Shown here: piece after piece, positions 9,087 through 18,643 of the stretch
How the letters are laid out: each line of letters opens with the position of its first letter
Numbering within the stretch: position 1 is the first letter of the stretch
DNA from: CAZXFH01 sp964640055
Lineage (GTDB): Bacteria > Fidelibacterota > UBA2242 > JAFGTP01
Assembly (NCBI GenBank): GCA_964640055.1
Contig: CAZXFH010000002.1
Location: 1-64,000, forward strand
DNA: 64,000 nucleotides
Direction of reading: 5' to 3'
Notes under the pieces: generated by a model
The model's input: only the letters and a program-made list of their open reading frames with translations
Database searches by the model: none
What the model was told of the DNA's origin: nothing
Program-made: the position numbers and the translations under genes

Positions 9087-9641
9087 ATGAGCGTTAAACC
9101 CGATTACTGGATCGAAAAAATGGCCCGTGAACATAAAATGATCGCACCTTTTACGGCCGAGCAGATTAACAAAGGATCAATTTCCTATGGCTTATCGGCC
9201 TATGGATATGATATGCGGTTACATAATGAATTCAAAGTGTTCAGTAACTTTTCTGATATGGTCATGGATCCCAAGGCAATTCAGGCGGAAGCCTTTAAAA
9301 TTCATAAGGGGGATAATTGTCTCATTCCCCCCAATAGTTTTGTATTAGCGCGCAGTTTGGAATATTTTCGCATTCCCCGTAAAGTTGTTACCCTGACCAG
9401 TGGAAAGTCAACCTATGCTCGCTGTGGAGTGATCGTTAATGTAACCCCCTTTGAGCCGGAGTGGCAGGGTTATGTTACCATTTCCATCTCTAATACAGCG
9501 CCGGTTCCGACCCGCATCCATGCCGGAGAAGGAATTGCGCAGGTATTATTTTTTGAAAGCGATCAGGAGTGTCGAGTCTCCTATGCTGATAAAAAGGGAC
9601 GCTATCAAAATCAACAAGACATTAAAACTGCAACGATGTGA
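9087..9641 (+). CDS. dcd: dCTP deaminase family protein with altered catalytic position
   Basis: The 184-residue protein matches the short Dcd family: ISYGLSAYGYDMRL, IPPNSFVLARSLEYFRIP, SGKSTYARCGVIVNVTPFEP and YADKKGRYQNQQ. Dcd converts dCTP to dUTP for thymidylate synthesis. In the segment after PEWQGYV, family members normally read TLEF or TIEI; here residues 131-134 are TISI, so the expected catalytic glutamate (E138 in E. coli) is Ser133 (codon 9483-9485). Either activity is lost or changed, or the reading has an error. GGGG lies shortly before the ATG, and ispH follows after 6 bases. Confidence 0.85.
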   Translation: MSVKPDYWIEKMAREHKMIAPFTAEQINKGSISYGLSAYGYDMRLHNEFKVFSNFSDMVMDPKAIQAEAFKIHKGDNCLIPPNSFVLARSLEYFRIPRKVVTLTSGKSTYARCGVIVNVTPFEPEWQGYVTISISNTAPVPTRIHAGEGIAQVLFFESDQECRVSYADKKGRYQNQQDIKTATM

Positions 9642-9647
9642 GTCATT

Positions 9648-10487
9648 ATGCAAAGAGATATAACGATTGCTGAAAATATTGGTTTCTGTGCCGGGGCACG
9701 CAATGCTATTGACAAAGCGCTGGATGGGACAGCCAGATATCGGCGGATAGCCATGCTGGGCGCTATTGTTCATAATGAAAAAGTGATCAATGATCTGGCC
9801 CAAAATGGGGTAGAGATCATCGAGAGTCTTCATCACATCCCGGCTGATGAACCGCTCCTGTTACGGGCCCACGGAACACCTCTATACACTCGCCGGAAAG
9901 CAGAGGAACGCGGACAGCACATTATCGATGCCACCTGTCCGTTGGTAAAACAAATTCACCGGGCCGCCAAACAATTGGAAACAGATGGACGTCTGGTCAT
10001 CATAATTGGCGATCATGGCCATGAAGAGGTTGCAGGGATTGCCAGTCGGCTGTCCAAGCCAATGGTCATAGCTAATGTCAAAGAGGCGGCGGCTTTACAC
10101 CGATATACCCGCTTAGGTGTTGTCGTGCAATCCACTCAGAATCTGGCGGAAGTTAAACAGATTTTAAATGTCTTATTCGAAAAAACTGATGATTTACATT
10201 TTATTAATACTATTTGCAAACCCACACGTCAGCGACAGGAACAAATCCGTCAGCTGGCACGTGAGAAAGATGTCATGATTATTGTTGGTTCAGCTACCAG
10301 TGCCAATACCCGACGATTAACTAAGATCAGTAAACAATTGAATCCGCATACTTATCAGGTCAATAATGCTGCAGAAGTACAGGAAAAGTGGATCAAGTCC
10401 GCTCAATCAGTGGGTATTTCAGCGGGTGCCTCCACGCCCAGTTCTACGGTCGAGGCGGTGGCTAAAAGAATTGCTGAAATCCCTTAA
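9648..10487 (+). CDS. ispH: 4-hydroxy-3-methylbut-2-enyl diphosphate reductase
   Basis: IspH is the last step of the MEP isoprenoid pathway and makes IPP and DMAPP. The three iron-sulfur cysteines are C14 (IGFCAGARNA), C97 (DATCPLV) and C190 (TICKPTRQRQ). H42, H75 and H125 plus proton donor E126 (GDHGHEE) are in place, and the C-terminal GISAGASTPSSTVEAV is typical. The length of 279 residues is normal. It is tightly spaced after dcd. With dxs at 12070 it shows that this organism uses the MEP route. Confidence 0.95.
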   Translation: MQRDITIAENIGFCAGARNAIDKALDGTARYRRIAMLGAIVHNEKVINDLAQNGVEIIESLHHIPADEPLLLRAHGTPLYTRRKAEERGQHIIDATCPLVKQIHRAAKQLETDGRLVIIIGDHGHEEVAGIASRLSKPMVIANVKEAAALHRYTRLGVVVQSTQNLAEVKQILNVLFEKTDDLHFINTICKPTRQRQEQIRQLAREKDVMIIVGSATSANTRRLTKISKQLNPHTYQVNNAAEVQEKWIKSAQSVGISAGASTPSSTVEAVAKRIAEIP

Positions 10488-10524
10488 AACTCTTAAATTT
10501 TCACAATAAAATGGGGTTGTATAT

Positions 10525-11406
10525 ATGAGTGAAAAATCCTTTGAAGTAAAAATTGGCTTAGCGGAAATGCTCAAAGGCGGTGTGATCATGGATGTTACCA
10601 CACCGGAACAGGCTAAAATCGCCGAGGATGCCGGTGCTGTCGCCGTTATGGCTCTGGAACGGATTCCAGCGGATATCCGGGCCCACGGCGGGATAGCTCG
10701 TATGTCAAGTATCAAGACTATTCAAGATATCCAAAAAGCGGTCTCCATTCCGGTAATGGCCAAATGTCGTATCGGTCATTTTGCCGAAGCACAAATGCTG
10801 GAAGCCATAAAAGTTGATTTTATTGATGAAAGTGAAGTACTTACCCCGGCTGATGAGGAAAATCATGTCTGGAAATATGATTTTAAGATTCCTTTTGTCT
10901 GTGGCTGCCGCAATCTGGGCGAGGCCTTGCGCCGGATCGGAGAAGGCGCAGCGCTTATCCGAACCAAAGGCGAAGCCGGAACCGGGAATATTGTAGAAGC
11001 CGTGCGACACATGCGCTGTGTACAATCGGGTATCAAAAAATTAACCACCCTGAGGGATGATGAGTTGATGGCGGAAGCCAAGGCACTCGGAGCCCCTTTA
11101 AAAGTTGTGCGACAGGTTGCCAAAGATAGGAAATTACCGGTCCCCAATTTCGCTGCCGGAGGTATTGCTACTCCCGCGGATGCTTCTTTGATGATGCAGC
11201 TGGGAGCGGAATCAGTGTTCGTAGGATCGGGGATCTTCAAATCTGAAGATCCGCCCACCCGGGCTAAAGCGATTGTCATGGCCACCACCTATTATGATAA
11301 CCCGGAAAAATTGGCGCAAATATCCGCTGAATTAAAGCAGGCCATGCCGGGCCAGGATATCGGTCAAATACCCGAAGAAGAACGCTTGGCAAAACGGGGT
11401 TGGTAA
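10525..11406 (+). CDS. pdxS: Pyridoxal 5'-phosphate synthase subunit PdxS
   Basis: PdxS joins ribose 5-phosphate, glyceraldehyde 3-phosphate and ammonia to PLP in a 12-mer barrel. The 293-residue protein shows VIMDVTTPEQAKIAEDAG, the catalytic lysine in VMAKCRIGHFAEA, the second lysine in IRTKGEAGTGN, and GGIATPADASLMMQLGAE. The partner glutaminase pdxT follows after 62 bases. Together they mark the DXP-independent route to vitamin B6. Confidence 0.96.
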   Translation: MSEKSFEVKIGLAEMLKGGVIMDVTTPEQAKIAEDAGAVAVMALERIPADIRAHGGIARMSSIKTIQDIQKAVSIPVMAKCRIGHFAEAQMLEAIKVDFIDESEVLTPADEENHVWKYDFKIPFVCGCRNLGEALRRIGEGAALIRTKGEAGTGNIVEAVRHMRCVQSGIKKLTTLRDDELMAEAKALGAPLKVVRQVAKDRKLPVPNFAAGGIATPADASLMMQLGAESVFVGSGIFKSEDPPTRAKAIVMATTYYDNPEKLAQISAELKQAMPGQDIGQIPEEERLAKRGW

Positions 11407-11468
11407 GCTGCTGGAAGGTATCGCAGAATTAACTTTTAATTTTCACCAGGATTACATTTTCATAAAAA

Positions 11469-12056
11469 ATGATTACAAAGCAGAGTGAATTACAATCGAT
11501 CCGGATTGGTGTTTTAGGTCTGCAGGGTGCTTTTAATAGGCATAAAGAGCAGCTAAACAGATTAGGGGTAACAGCCCCTATTGTACGTTATCCGCAGGAA
11601 GTTTCCGCTTGTCACGGTTTAATCATCCCCGGTGGTGAATCCACTACTATGTCAAAATTGATTGACACCATGGGCCTACGCAAATCCCTGGAAGATTTTA
11701 ATGGACCCATTTTGGGGACTTGCGCCGGGGCCATTTTACTATCAGAACAGTGTGATGATAGCGCGGTAAAACTATTAAAAAAGGTACCAGTGAAGGGTAT
11801 TCGGAACGCCTATGGACGGCAGATCGATTCCTTCAGTGCTGAAATCACTCTGACTTTTGATAAGCAACCCTTTCACGGGATCTTTATCCGGGCACCTAAA
11901 TTGAGCAGTCCGTCTGAAGAGGTGGTGGTTATCGGTACTTTTGGTCAAGAACCAGTGCTGCTGCGTTATGCAAACTATCTGATAGCCACTTTTCATCCGG
12001 AACTGACTGGTGATCTGCGTATACACCAATATTTTTTAAATTTATTTAAACCATAA
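11469..12056 (+). CDS. pdxT: Pyridoxal 5'-phosphate synthase glutaminase subunit PdxT
   Basis: This class I glutamine amidotransferase supplies ammonia to PdxS. It shows GVLGLQGAFNRHKEQL, PGGESTTMSKLI, the nucleophile in LGTCAGAILLS, and the His-Glu pair in ATFHPELTGD. At 195 residues it is of family length. The ATG is at 11469 (MITKQSELQSIRIGVLGLQG). No strong ribosome site is visible, but the N-terminus cannot be much shorter. Confidence 0.95.
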   Translation: MITKQSELQSIRIGVLGLQGAFNRHKEQLNRLGVTAPIVRYPQEVSACHGLIIPGGESTTMSKLIDTMGLRKSLEDFNGPILGTCAGAILLSEQCDDSAVKLLKKVPVKGIRNAYGRQIDSFSAEITLTFDKQPFHGIFIRAPKLSSPSEEVVVIGTFGQEPVLLRYANYLIATFHPELTGDLRIHQYFLNLFKP

Positions 12057-12069
12057 CTAGTATGATATT

Positions 12070-13962
12070 ATGACAAGTAATAACAAATATACTATTCTTT
12101 CCAAGGTTGATTTTCCACAGGATTTAAAACAGTTATCGTTCCCTGAACTGGAACAGTTATGTCAGGAAATACGCAGCTATATTATCGAGACCATTGGTAA
12201 AACCGGCGGACACCTGGCACCTAGTCTGGGTACGGTAGAGCTGACCGTGGCCATCCATTATGTCTTTGATACTCCCCGGGATAAGATCGTCTGGGATGTG
12301 GGGCATCAGGCCTATGGGCACAAAGTGATCACCGGTCGGCGGGAGCAACTGAAAACCATTCGTCAATTGGGTGGCATCAGCGGATTCTGTAAAAGGAGCG
12401 AAAGTGAGTATGATGCTTTTGGAGCCGGGCACGCCAGTACTTCCATTTCCGCAGCGGTCGGATATGCGGCTGCACGAGGGTTAACGAAAGAGTATTACCG
12501 TACGGTGGCTCTCATCGGAGACGGGGCTTTTACCGGTGGTTTGGCTTATGAAGGATTAAATAATGTCTGCAATATAAACGGTCAGTTTTTAGTTGTATTG
12601 AATGACAATGAGATGTCCATTTCTCCCAATGTAGGTGCCATGTCCAATCACTTCATGCGCATTGTACGCAGTCCCAAATATATATATTATAAAAACCGGA
12701 TCTGGGAGACACTCAGTTATCTGCCACGGGGGACAAATTTCTTTCGCCAGCTGGGTCATAAGTTCATGAAACCCATCAAACGCTTTTTTGCGCCCAGCGT
12801 GGTTTTTGAGGAGTTTGGTCTTCGCTATTTTGGTCCTATTGACGGTCATGATCTGGAAGAATTGATCTTTACCTTTAAAAACATCAAAGATTTGAAATAT
12901 CCGGTGCTTTTGCACGTTAAAACCATCAAAGGCAAAGGCCTGACTGTGGCTGAGGAGGATCCCACCAAATACCATGGAATCAGTCCGGAAAAGGTCGCAG
13001 GTAAAGATGAAGCGGTTGACATACCACCGCAGGCCCCACCCTTTCTGAATGCCTTCGGCCACATTGCTTGTGAAATAGCCGCACAAAATAAGAAGGCAGT
13101 TTTTATCAATGCTGCTATGAAGGAAGGCACCGGTCTGGTGGAGTATGCTGATAAATATCCTGATCGTTATTTTGACGTGGGGATTGCCGAAGGGCACGCC
13201 GTGACTTTTTCCGCCGGATTGGCAGCCGCTGGTTTTCGACCTGTGGCTGTTATCTATTCCACTTTTTTACAACGGGCTTACGACAATATTATCCATGACG
13301 TGGCCTTGCAAAACTTGCCCGTTATATTTGCGCTGGATCGCGGTGGTTTAGTGGGAGCTGACGGACCGACCCATCATGGGGTCTACGACGTCAGTTATTT
13401 AAATACCATTCCCAATATGATTATTGCGGCTCCCCGCAACGGGAACGAACTACGGGATTTGCTCTATACCGCTTTTTCTCAGGATCAGAATCCTTTTGCA
13501 GTTCGATACCCCAAAGATAGCTGTGTGGAATTTGACCGCAATTTATCTCCCCAACCGCTTAAAATTGGTACCTGGCAGGAGCTGAGTCAGGGTAAGAAAG
13601 TGGCTCTGATCGGGATTGGGGTGCTCTCTAATACAGCCCTGGAAGTAAAAGAGTTACTTAAACCGGAAAAAATTAATCCCACGGTTATTCATGCCCGTTT
13701 TTTGAAACCTTTTGATGAAAAGATGATCAAAAGGGTGGCTGAAGAACACGATCTGTTGGTAACACTGGAGGATAATGCCTTGCAAGGTGGATTCGGAATG
13801 TGCCTGAATAATTATATCAAGCAACACCAAATGGATTGCAAAACTTTAAATCTGGGTATTCCTGATAAGTTTATTGAACATGGAACACGGCAACAATTGC
13901 TACAACTGGTCGGGCTGGATGCTCAGAGTATTGCCGCGCAGATCCTAAGTACGTTGCAATAA
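12070..13962 (+). CDS. dxs: 1-deoxy-D-xylulose-5-phosphate synthase
   Basis: Dxs condenses pyruvate with glyceraldehyde 3-phosphate using thiamine diphosphate, the first MEP step. The 630-residue protein has GHQAYGHKVITGRRE, the ThDP site GDGAFTGGLAYEGLNN, the catalytic Glu in DVGIAEGHAVTF (most homologues read IAEQHA), and DRGGLVGADGPTHHGVYD. It follows pdxT by 13 bases. PLP synthesis by PdxST does not need DXP, so dxs here should serve isoprenoids and perhaps thiamine. No terminator is visible after it. Confidence 0.95.
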   Translation: MTSNNKYTILSKVDFPQDLKQLSFPELEQLCQEIRSYIIETIGKTGGHLAPSLGTVELTVAIHYVFDTPRDKIVWDVGHQAYGHKVITGRREQLKTIRQLGGISGFCKRSESEYDAFGAGHASTSISAAVGYAAARGLTKEYYRTVALIGDGAFTGGLAYEGLNNVCNINGQFLVVLNDNEMSISPNVGAMSNHFMRIVRSPKYIYYKNRIWETLSYLPRGTNFFRQLGHKFMKPIKRFFAPSVVFEEFGLRYFGPIDGHDLEELIFTFKNIKDLKYPVLLHVKTIKGKGLTVAEEDPTKYHGISPEKVAGKDEAVDIPPQAPPFLNAFGHIACEIAAQNKKAVFINAAMKEGTGLVEYADKYPDRYFDVGIAEGHAVTFSAGLAAAGFRPVAVIYSTFLQRAYDNIIHDVALQNLPVIFALDRGGLVGADGPTHHGVYDVSYLNTIPNMIIAAPRNGNELRDLLYTAFSQDQNPFAVRYPKDSCVEFDRNLSPQPLKIGTWQELSQGKKVALIGIGVLSNTALEVKELLKPEKINPTVIHARFLKPFDEKMIKRVAEEHDLLVTLEDNALQGGFGMCLNNYIKQHQMDCKTLNLGIPDKFIEHGTRQQLLQLVGLDAQSIAAQILSTLQ

Positions 13963-14166
13963 GAAGATTTCGTCGTTGAAATTACATTATATTGAGATGC
14001 AGGTCACAGCTCAGAAGTATCAGATAAGGTAATTTATACTGGAATTTGAAAAGTGAATTTCTACAGGAACTGCATAAAATTATTTCATAGATAAATAGGT
14101 AAGTTTCTCGTATAAATTTCACTGTATCTGTTTTTCTAACATCGTAAGAAAGCAATAGAGGTCTAT

Positions 14167-17154
14167 ATGAAAAAGAGAATGGGAACAATAACAATAATTG
14201 CAATTTTGATTTTTTTAGCAGGCTGCAGCATGAAAACGCCCAGTGAGGCCGATTTACCCTCCTGGTTCGTGGATCTGCAAGTCCCCCTGATGGAGGATAC
14301 TTTTTATGCCGATGAATTATTGGAAGACTCCCTGATAACCACAATACCTTACGGAACCCAGAGTGATTCCATTTTTGCTTTCCAGGATACCTCCCAGAAA
14401 ATCGAAAAAGTCGAAGTGGGGGATCAGCTGGAAATTGATAACATTGAGCAATCTTTTAGCCAAAGCATTGAAGACGTCACCGTGGAAGGCTCGCAACGTA
14501 ACTATGCCTCTGACCTGGATACAGTGGGGGTCGATCCGGTCAATAAGAGTGTGCAGAATGAAATAGGACTGATTACTCTGAATGATACCGAGCCTACCAG
14601 TACCGATCCGATTGTTTTTACCGAAATAATTGATACAACAGGTATAGAGCACGGAACGCCGGTGAATATTCCTCAGTCCACTCCAATTCCCAAGATTTAT
14701 AGAAACCTAACCTTTGACGATTTTGAACAGGCGCAATTTTCCGATGGCCGTTTGCCGATCACCATCCATAATGATCTGGTGATCGAATTGGGTGCCCCTA
14801 TCACAGTCCGTCTATTACAGACTGATTCAACCGCTATAAGTAATGTTTATGGAGATACAGCAAAAGCTGTCTGGGATACAGGGATTGAAGAACAAGGTGG
14901 GCAAGCGACGCGGGAAATTGTGCTGGCCGATCAAACTCTGCCCGGTGAAATCATCATTGAGATCACCGGTGTGGTGTGTGGTTCCGGTAGTCAAACGGTG
15001 ACCAATAATGAAACCACGCGTAACTCCTCCTTCTATGTTGAGGCACAGGCTGTGGATCTTACGGTACGCTCGGCCACAGCAGTAATCCCGGCCCAGACCA
15101 TTGATACCACTAGTACAATTGAACTGGCCGAATCAGAAAATAAATTAAAACGGGCCACGGTGCTGAACGGTAATTTGGCTATCGATATCACCAATAATTT
15201 GCCAATTGATGCCAATCTGGAATTAACTATTTATTCTATTGATGTGTCTGAGACGCAAACAGGGGTTCAGGAGTTCCAAAAGACGATTCCCATCAGTGCT
15301 AATCAAACCTCTAATAATGAGTACTCCTTAACCGATAAGGCACTGGTCATGCAGATCGATGATCAATCGGTTTCCTATAGTTACCATATCGAGACCGTGG
15401 ATACAGATCCGGAAAAAGTACAGATTTTAAAATCGGATAATGTAGCAGTCGATATTTCTATCTATGGGGCCGAACCCGGTGATCAAATCACCTTTTCTCA
15501 GTTCACGGGTCAGGTGGCTCAGGATCCGATTGTTGAAAGTGGTGAAATAGATATCACTACCGGCTCTAAAATTACTTCTGCCAGCATTAGCGGGGGCACC
15601 ATTTCCATTATTGTCAACAATGGCATCAACCAAACCAGTACCGGCGTGCCCAGCCTGACGCTGTCACTTCCCGAGTTATACGATCCCGGTGGTAACCCCA
15701 TTCAGCTGGGTCCCTTAGATCTTTTACCGGGCAATAATACCATTAATATTAATAATGCCGGCAATAGTCTGGAAGGATATACTTTGCAACCTCAAACCGT
15801 AGATGTTTCGCCGGATAGTTTCAATCAGCACATCACCTATCAGACCCAAGTATCAATTCCTTCCGATGAAGTGGCCGCCTATGATCTTATGGATTCTATC
15901 GAAGTGAATATTGATATTTCGGAACTCATTTTCAGCCAGGTTACCGGCTTTTTCGACCGGGATGCTATTGTTGAAAGGGATTCTATTAATCTTGAAGAAG
16001 ATACTAAAATCGACCTGGCGGTGATTGATAGTGGCGAATTAGAGTTGATAGTTGAAAATAATATCGGTGCCGTGGCAGATGTCACTTTTCAGATCAATGA
16101 AATCCGACGTAAATCCGATAATGCAGCCCTGAAACGTACTATCCATTTGGAAGATACGCCCGAGCCCATTACGGAAACAATTTCTTTGGATGATTACCAG
16201 ATCGATATGTTCTATCAGGGTGCACAGACCGAACAGAACATTCATTATAAATCTACCATTAGTATTCCCTCTGCGGAAGAGATGACCCTGGAATTCGGTC
16301 GCCAGATAAATGTAGGTATTAATATGAATAATCTACGTTTCCAACAGGTCAGCGGATATATTGATACCGTTGAAGTGGACATCGATTCCGTAGAACAGGA
16401 AATTGGGGCTCTCCCGGACGAACTGGAAGGAATTGAATTGAATAATGTCGCAATCGTCTTGGATTTTGACACCAACATCGGCATTGATTTCGAGCTGGAC
16501 CTGACCTTAATGTCATACAATGACAAGGGCGATACTGCCCGAACCAGGGTACAGCATACGATTCAGGCTGGCAATGAGCAAAGTCAGCGGGTCAATATCC
16601 CTAATGCAGAGGATTTGGTCAATATCAAACCCAGTAAAATACTGGCCTATGGCAGTGCTCGCATCGGTGGAGAAGGAATGGTTACCACTAATCAGTATAT
16701 CGAAGGTACAATGCGCATACTGGTTCCCATGGAGATTATCATTAGCGATGAGGCTGTTTTCAGTACGGAGGCCGATCTGGTCTCTGAGGACATTCCTAAT
16801 CAGATCGAATCGGTTACTATTACGGCTGATATCAATAATGATTTTGATTTTGGTGGCAAAGTGGACGTTTTGACGGCCACAGATACCCTTGCATTTCAGG
16901 AGAATTCCGGACTGCTACCTGATACCCTAGTGACCATTGAATTGCAACCGGCAAAAGCCTTCATTGAAGAAATCACCCTGAACAAGGAGAAATTTAATTT
17001 GTTTCAGGATTCCATATATATTAAACCCAATATCCAGTTATTAGGCCGGGAAGACCGGGAAACATCCAAACTGATGCAAAGTGATTCTTTGCATATATTA
17101 TTATATGGTACCCTGCGGGGTAAGGTGGAAAACCCGAATAAGGATGAAGAATAG
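14167..17154 (+). CDS. Large repeat-containing outer-membrane lipoprotein of unknown function
   Basis: The 995-residue protein begins MKKRMGTITIIAILIFLAGC with a lipobox ending at C20; the next residue is Ser, so outer-membrane sorting is expected. The rest is acidic, beta-rich and rich in Asn, Thr and Ile. I see a repeated motif: ITFSQFTGQVAQDPIVE (about residue 440), LIFSQVTGFFDRDAIVE (about 586) and LRFQQVSGYIDTVE (about 722), each followed about 25 residues later by a VENNIG/DTNIG-like strand. This suggests three tandem domains of about 140 residues. A DUF5723-type barrel gene follows 8 bases later. I do not recognise the family. Confidence 0.8.
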   Translation: MKKRMGTITIIAILIFLAGCSMKTPSEADLPSWFVDLQVPLMEDTFYADELLEDSLITTIPYGTQSDSIFAFQDTSQKIEKVEVGDQLEIDNIEQSFSQSIEDVTVEGSQRNYASDLDTVGVDPVNKSVQNEIGLITLNDTEPTSTDPIVFTEIIDTTGIEHGTPVNIPQSTPIPKIYRNLTFDDFEQAQFSDGRLPITIHNDLVIELGAPITVRLLQTDSTAISNVYGDTAKAVWDTGIEEQGGQATREIVLADQTLPGEIIIEITGVVCGSGSQTVTNNETTRNSSFYVEAQAVDLTVRSATAVIPAQTIDTTSTIELAESENKLKRATVLNGNLAIDITNNLPIDANLELTIYSIDVSETQTGVQEFQKTIPISANQTSNNEYSLTDKALVMQIDDQSVSYSYHIETVDTDPEKVQILKSDNVAVDISIYGAEPGDQITFSQFTGQVAQDPIVESGEIDITTGSKITSASISGGTISIIVNNGINQTSTGVPSLTLSLPELYDPGGNPIQLGPLDLLPGNNTININNAGNSLEGYTLQPQTVDVSPDSFNQHITYQTQVSIPSDEVAAYDLMDSIEVNIDISELIFSQVTGFFDRDAIVERDSINLEEDTKIDLAVIDSGELELIVENNIGAVADVTFQINEIRRKSDNAALKRTIHLEDTPEPITETISLDDYQIDMFYQGAQTEQNIHYKSTISIPSAEEMTLEFGRQINVGINMNNLRFQQVSGYIDTVEVDIDSVEQEIGALPDELEGIELNNVAIVLDFDTNIGIDFELDLTLMSYNDKGDTARTRVQHTIQAGNEQSQRVNIPNAEDLVNIKPSKILAYGSARIGGEGMVTTNQYIEGTMRILVPMEIIISDEAVFSTEADLVSEDIPNQIESVTITADINNDFDFGGKVDVLTATDTLAFQENSGLLPDTLVTIELQPAKAFIEEITLNKEKFNLFQDSIYIKPNIQLLGREDRETSKLMQSDSLHILLYGTLRGKVENPNKDEE

Positions 17155-17162
17155 GAGCTAAT

Positions 17163-18491
17163 ATGAATAATTTTATGAAATACATAAAAATGGTCTTAGT
17201 TATACTGTTGATGATAACTATCGGTCGGTCACAACTTGCCATGACCCCGCGGAGTATGGCTTTTGCCGGTGCCAACGCCACACAGGCCAGGGGCACCGAG
17301 GTGATCGGATGGAATCCGGCTAACCTGGGCTTAGCCGACAACCCCAAATTTTCTTTACGTTTTGGGGTCTTACCTCTGTTTCCTTTTCCAAATATGCAGT
17401 TCGGTAATAATTCCCTTTCGCCTTACTGGTTCAATAATCGCTTTTTTACCGGCGCCTTACTGGATGATCAGGATAAATCCGACCTGCTAAGCTATTTTCC
17501 CGATGAAGGCCTCTTTATTTCACCGCTGGTCCAAATGGATTTTCTCAGCTTATCATTCGGCCGTTGGGCCGTTTCGCTGGGCGCTGAAATGGTGGGAAAT
17601 ATTACCATTCCGAAACCCCTATTCCATTTCCTGTTTTACGGCAATAAGTTTGGTGAACCCATTGATCTGAGTACGATGAATTTGGAATTTCAGATGGTAA
17701 ACAGTTTAACCCTCTATCACGGACGCACACTGCAGATGCCCTACCTGTCGGATTATGTAGACAGAATAGCCGTAGGAGGCGGACTTAAATTTCTGGGCGG
17801 TGGTTTCCGTACTACCACAGAGAAATTTGATGCTTCTATCACTATGGAGAACGATAGAATAATACTGGAGGGCGCTTCCATTGCCCAAGCTGCCGCCGGC
17901 GGATATGGGTTTGCGCTTGATCTGGGGATGGCTGCTGATATCAATCAAAAAATGCATGCCAATGTAGCGCTAATGAATCTTTTCGGAGTAATCAATTGGG
18001 GTGGTTTTGGATTGAACCTCTTTGATGATGGCGATGTATTAATATATGAGTTCGATTACGAGTCGCAAATAACCAGTGACCAATTTCTGGATGCTGATAT
18101 GGATTCTATCTTAAATGAAGGTATCCAGGTGGATACCAGTTACAGCACATCCGGCTTTACCCATGGCTATCCCAGTTATTTAGTGGCCGGCTTCCAATAT
18201 GATGTGTTACCCTTTTTAAGTCTCTATGCCAACTACAAACAGTTTTTCAAAAAGCAACTGGTATTTAATACCGTACCCCAATTGTCCCTGGCCACAAAAT
18301 TTGATTATTTGAAATGGTTGCCAGTCCGGATTGGTGTTGCTGTTGGCGGCCGGGATGAATTTCGCTGGGGATTTGGTACCGGTCTGAATTTCAAACATTA
18401 TCATCTCGATTTTGGTTTCTCTCAGGTCGGTGGCATGTTCAACCATGCCAAAGGATTTGCCTTTTCCCTGGGGCAAACGATTATATTTTAA
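17163..18491 (+). CDS. DUF5723-like outer-membrane beta-barrel protein
   Basis: An N-terminal signal peptide (hydrophobic core VLVILLMITIG) is followed by PRSMAFAGANATQARGTEVIGWNPANLGLA, here read as two shorter pieces PRSMAFAGANATQARG and WNPANLG, which resemble PorV/PorQ/TraF-like and DUF5723 proteins of Bacteroidota relatives. The protein alternates short amphipathic strands and ends in FSLGQTIIF, a C-terminal aromatic typical of barrel insertion. AGGAGCTAAT before the ATG is a good ribosome site. It forms a two-gene operon with the large lipoprotein, so the two may act together at the cell surface. Specific function is unknown. Confidence 0.75.
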   Translation: MNNFMKYIKMVLVILLMITIGRSQLAMTPRSMAFAGANATQARGTEVIGWNPANLGLADNPKFSLRFGVLPLFPFPNMQFGNNSLSPYWFNNRFFTGALLDDQDKSDLLSYFPDEGLFISPLVQMDFLSLSFGRWAVSLGAEMVGNITIPKPLFHFLFYGNKFGEPIDLSTMNLEFQMVNSLTLYHGRTLQMPYLSDYVDRIAVGGGLKFLGGGFRTTTEKFDASITMENDRIILEGASIAQAAAGGYGFALDLGMAADINQKMHANVALMNLFGVINWGGFGLNLFDDGDVLIYEFDYESQITSDQFLDADMDSILNEGIQVDTSYSTSGFTHGYPSYLVAGFQYDVLPFLSLYANYKQFFKKQLVFNTVPQLSLATKFDYLKWLPVRIGVAVGGRDEFRWGFGTGLNFKHYHLDFGFSQVGGMFNHAKGFAFSLGQTIIF

Positions 18492-18514
18492 GAAATTCCA
18501 ACATAATAATGCAA

Positions 18515-18545
18515 AACAGCAGAGGCACGCCTCTGCTGTTTTTTT
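18515..18545 (+). terminator. Strong intrinsic terminator
   Basis: AACAGCAGAGG and CCTCTGCTGTT form an 11-bp perfect stem around a CACG tetraloop and are followed by a T-run. It ends the lipoprotein/barrel operon 24 bases after its stop. Four A residues ahead of the stem mean it could also work leftwards for the pilus operon ending at 18644. Confidence 0.93.
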
Positions 18546-18643
18546 CCCACGCCCCCGTTCCAAATTTAGCTGTCTAGAGACACAATATTACTCCGGATAA
18601 ATTATATGTTGTCCGGCAGTAGATTTACCTGGGAAGGATAAAC

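Noticed and set aside
13982..14344. Leftward 120-codon frame between dxs and the lipoprotein
   Set aside because: It lies antisense to the lipoprotein's signal peptide and start; no motif is seen.
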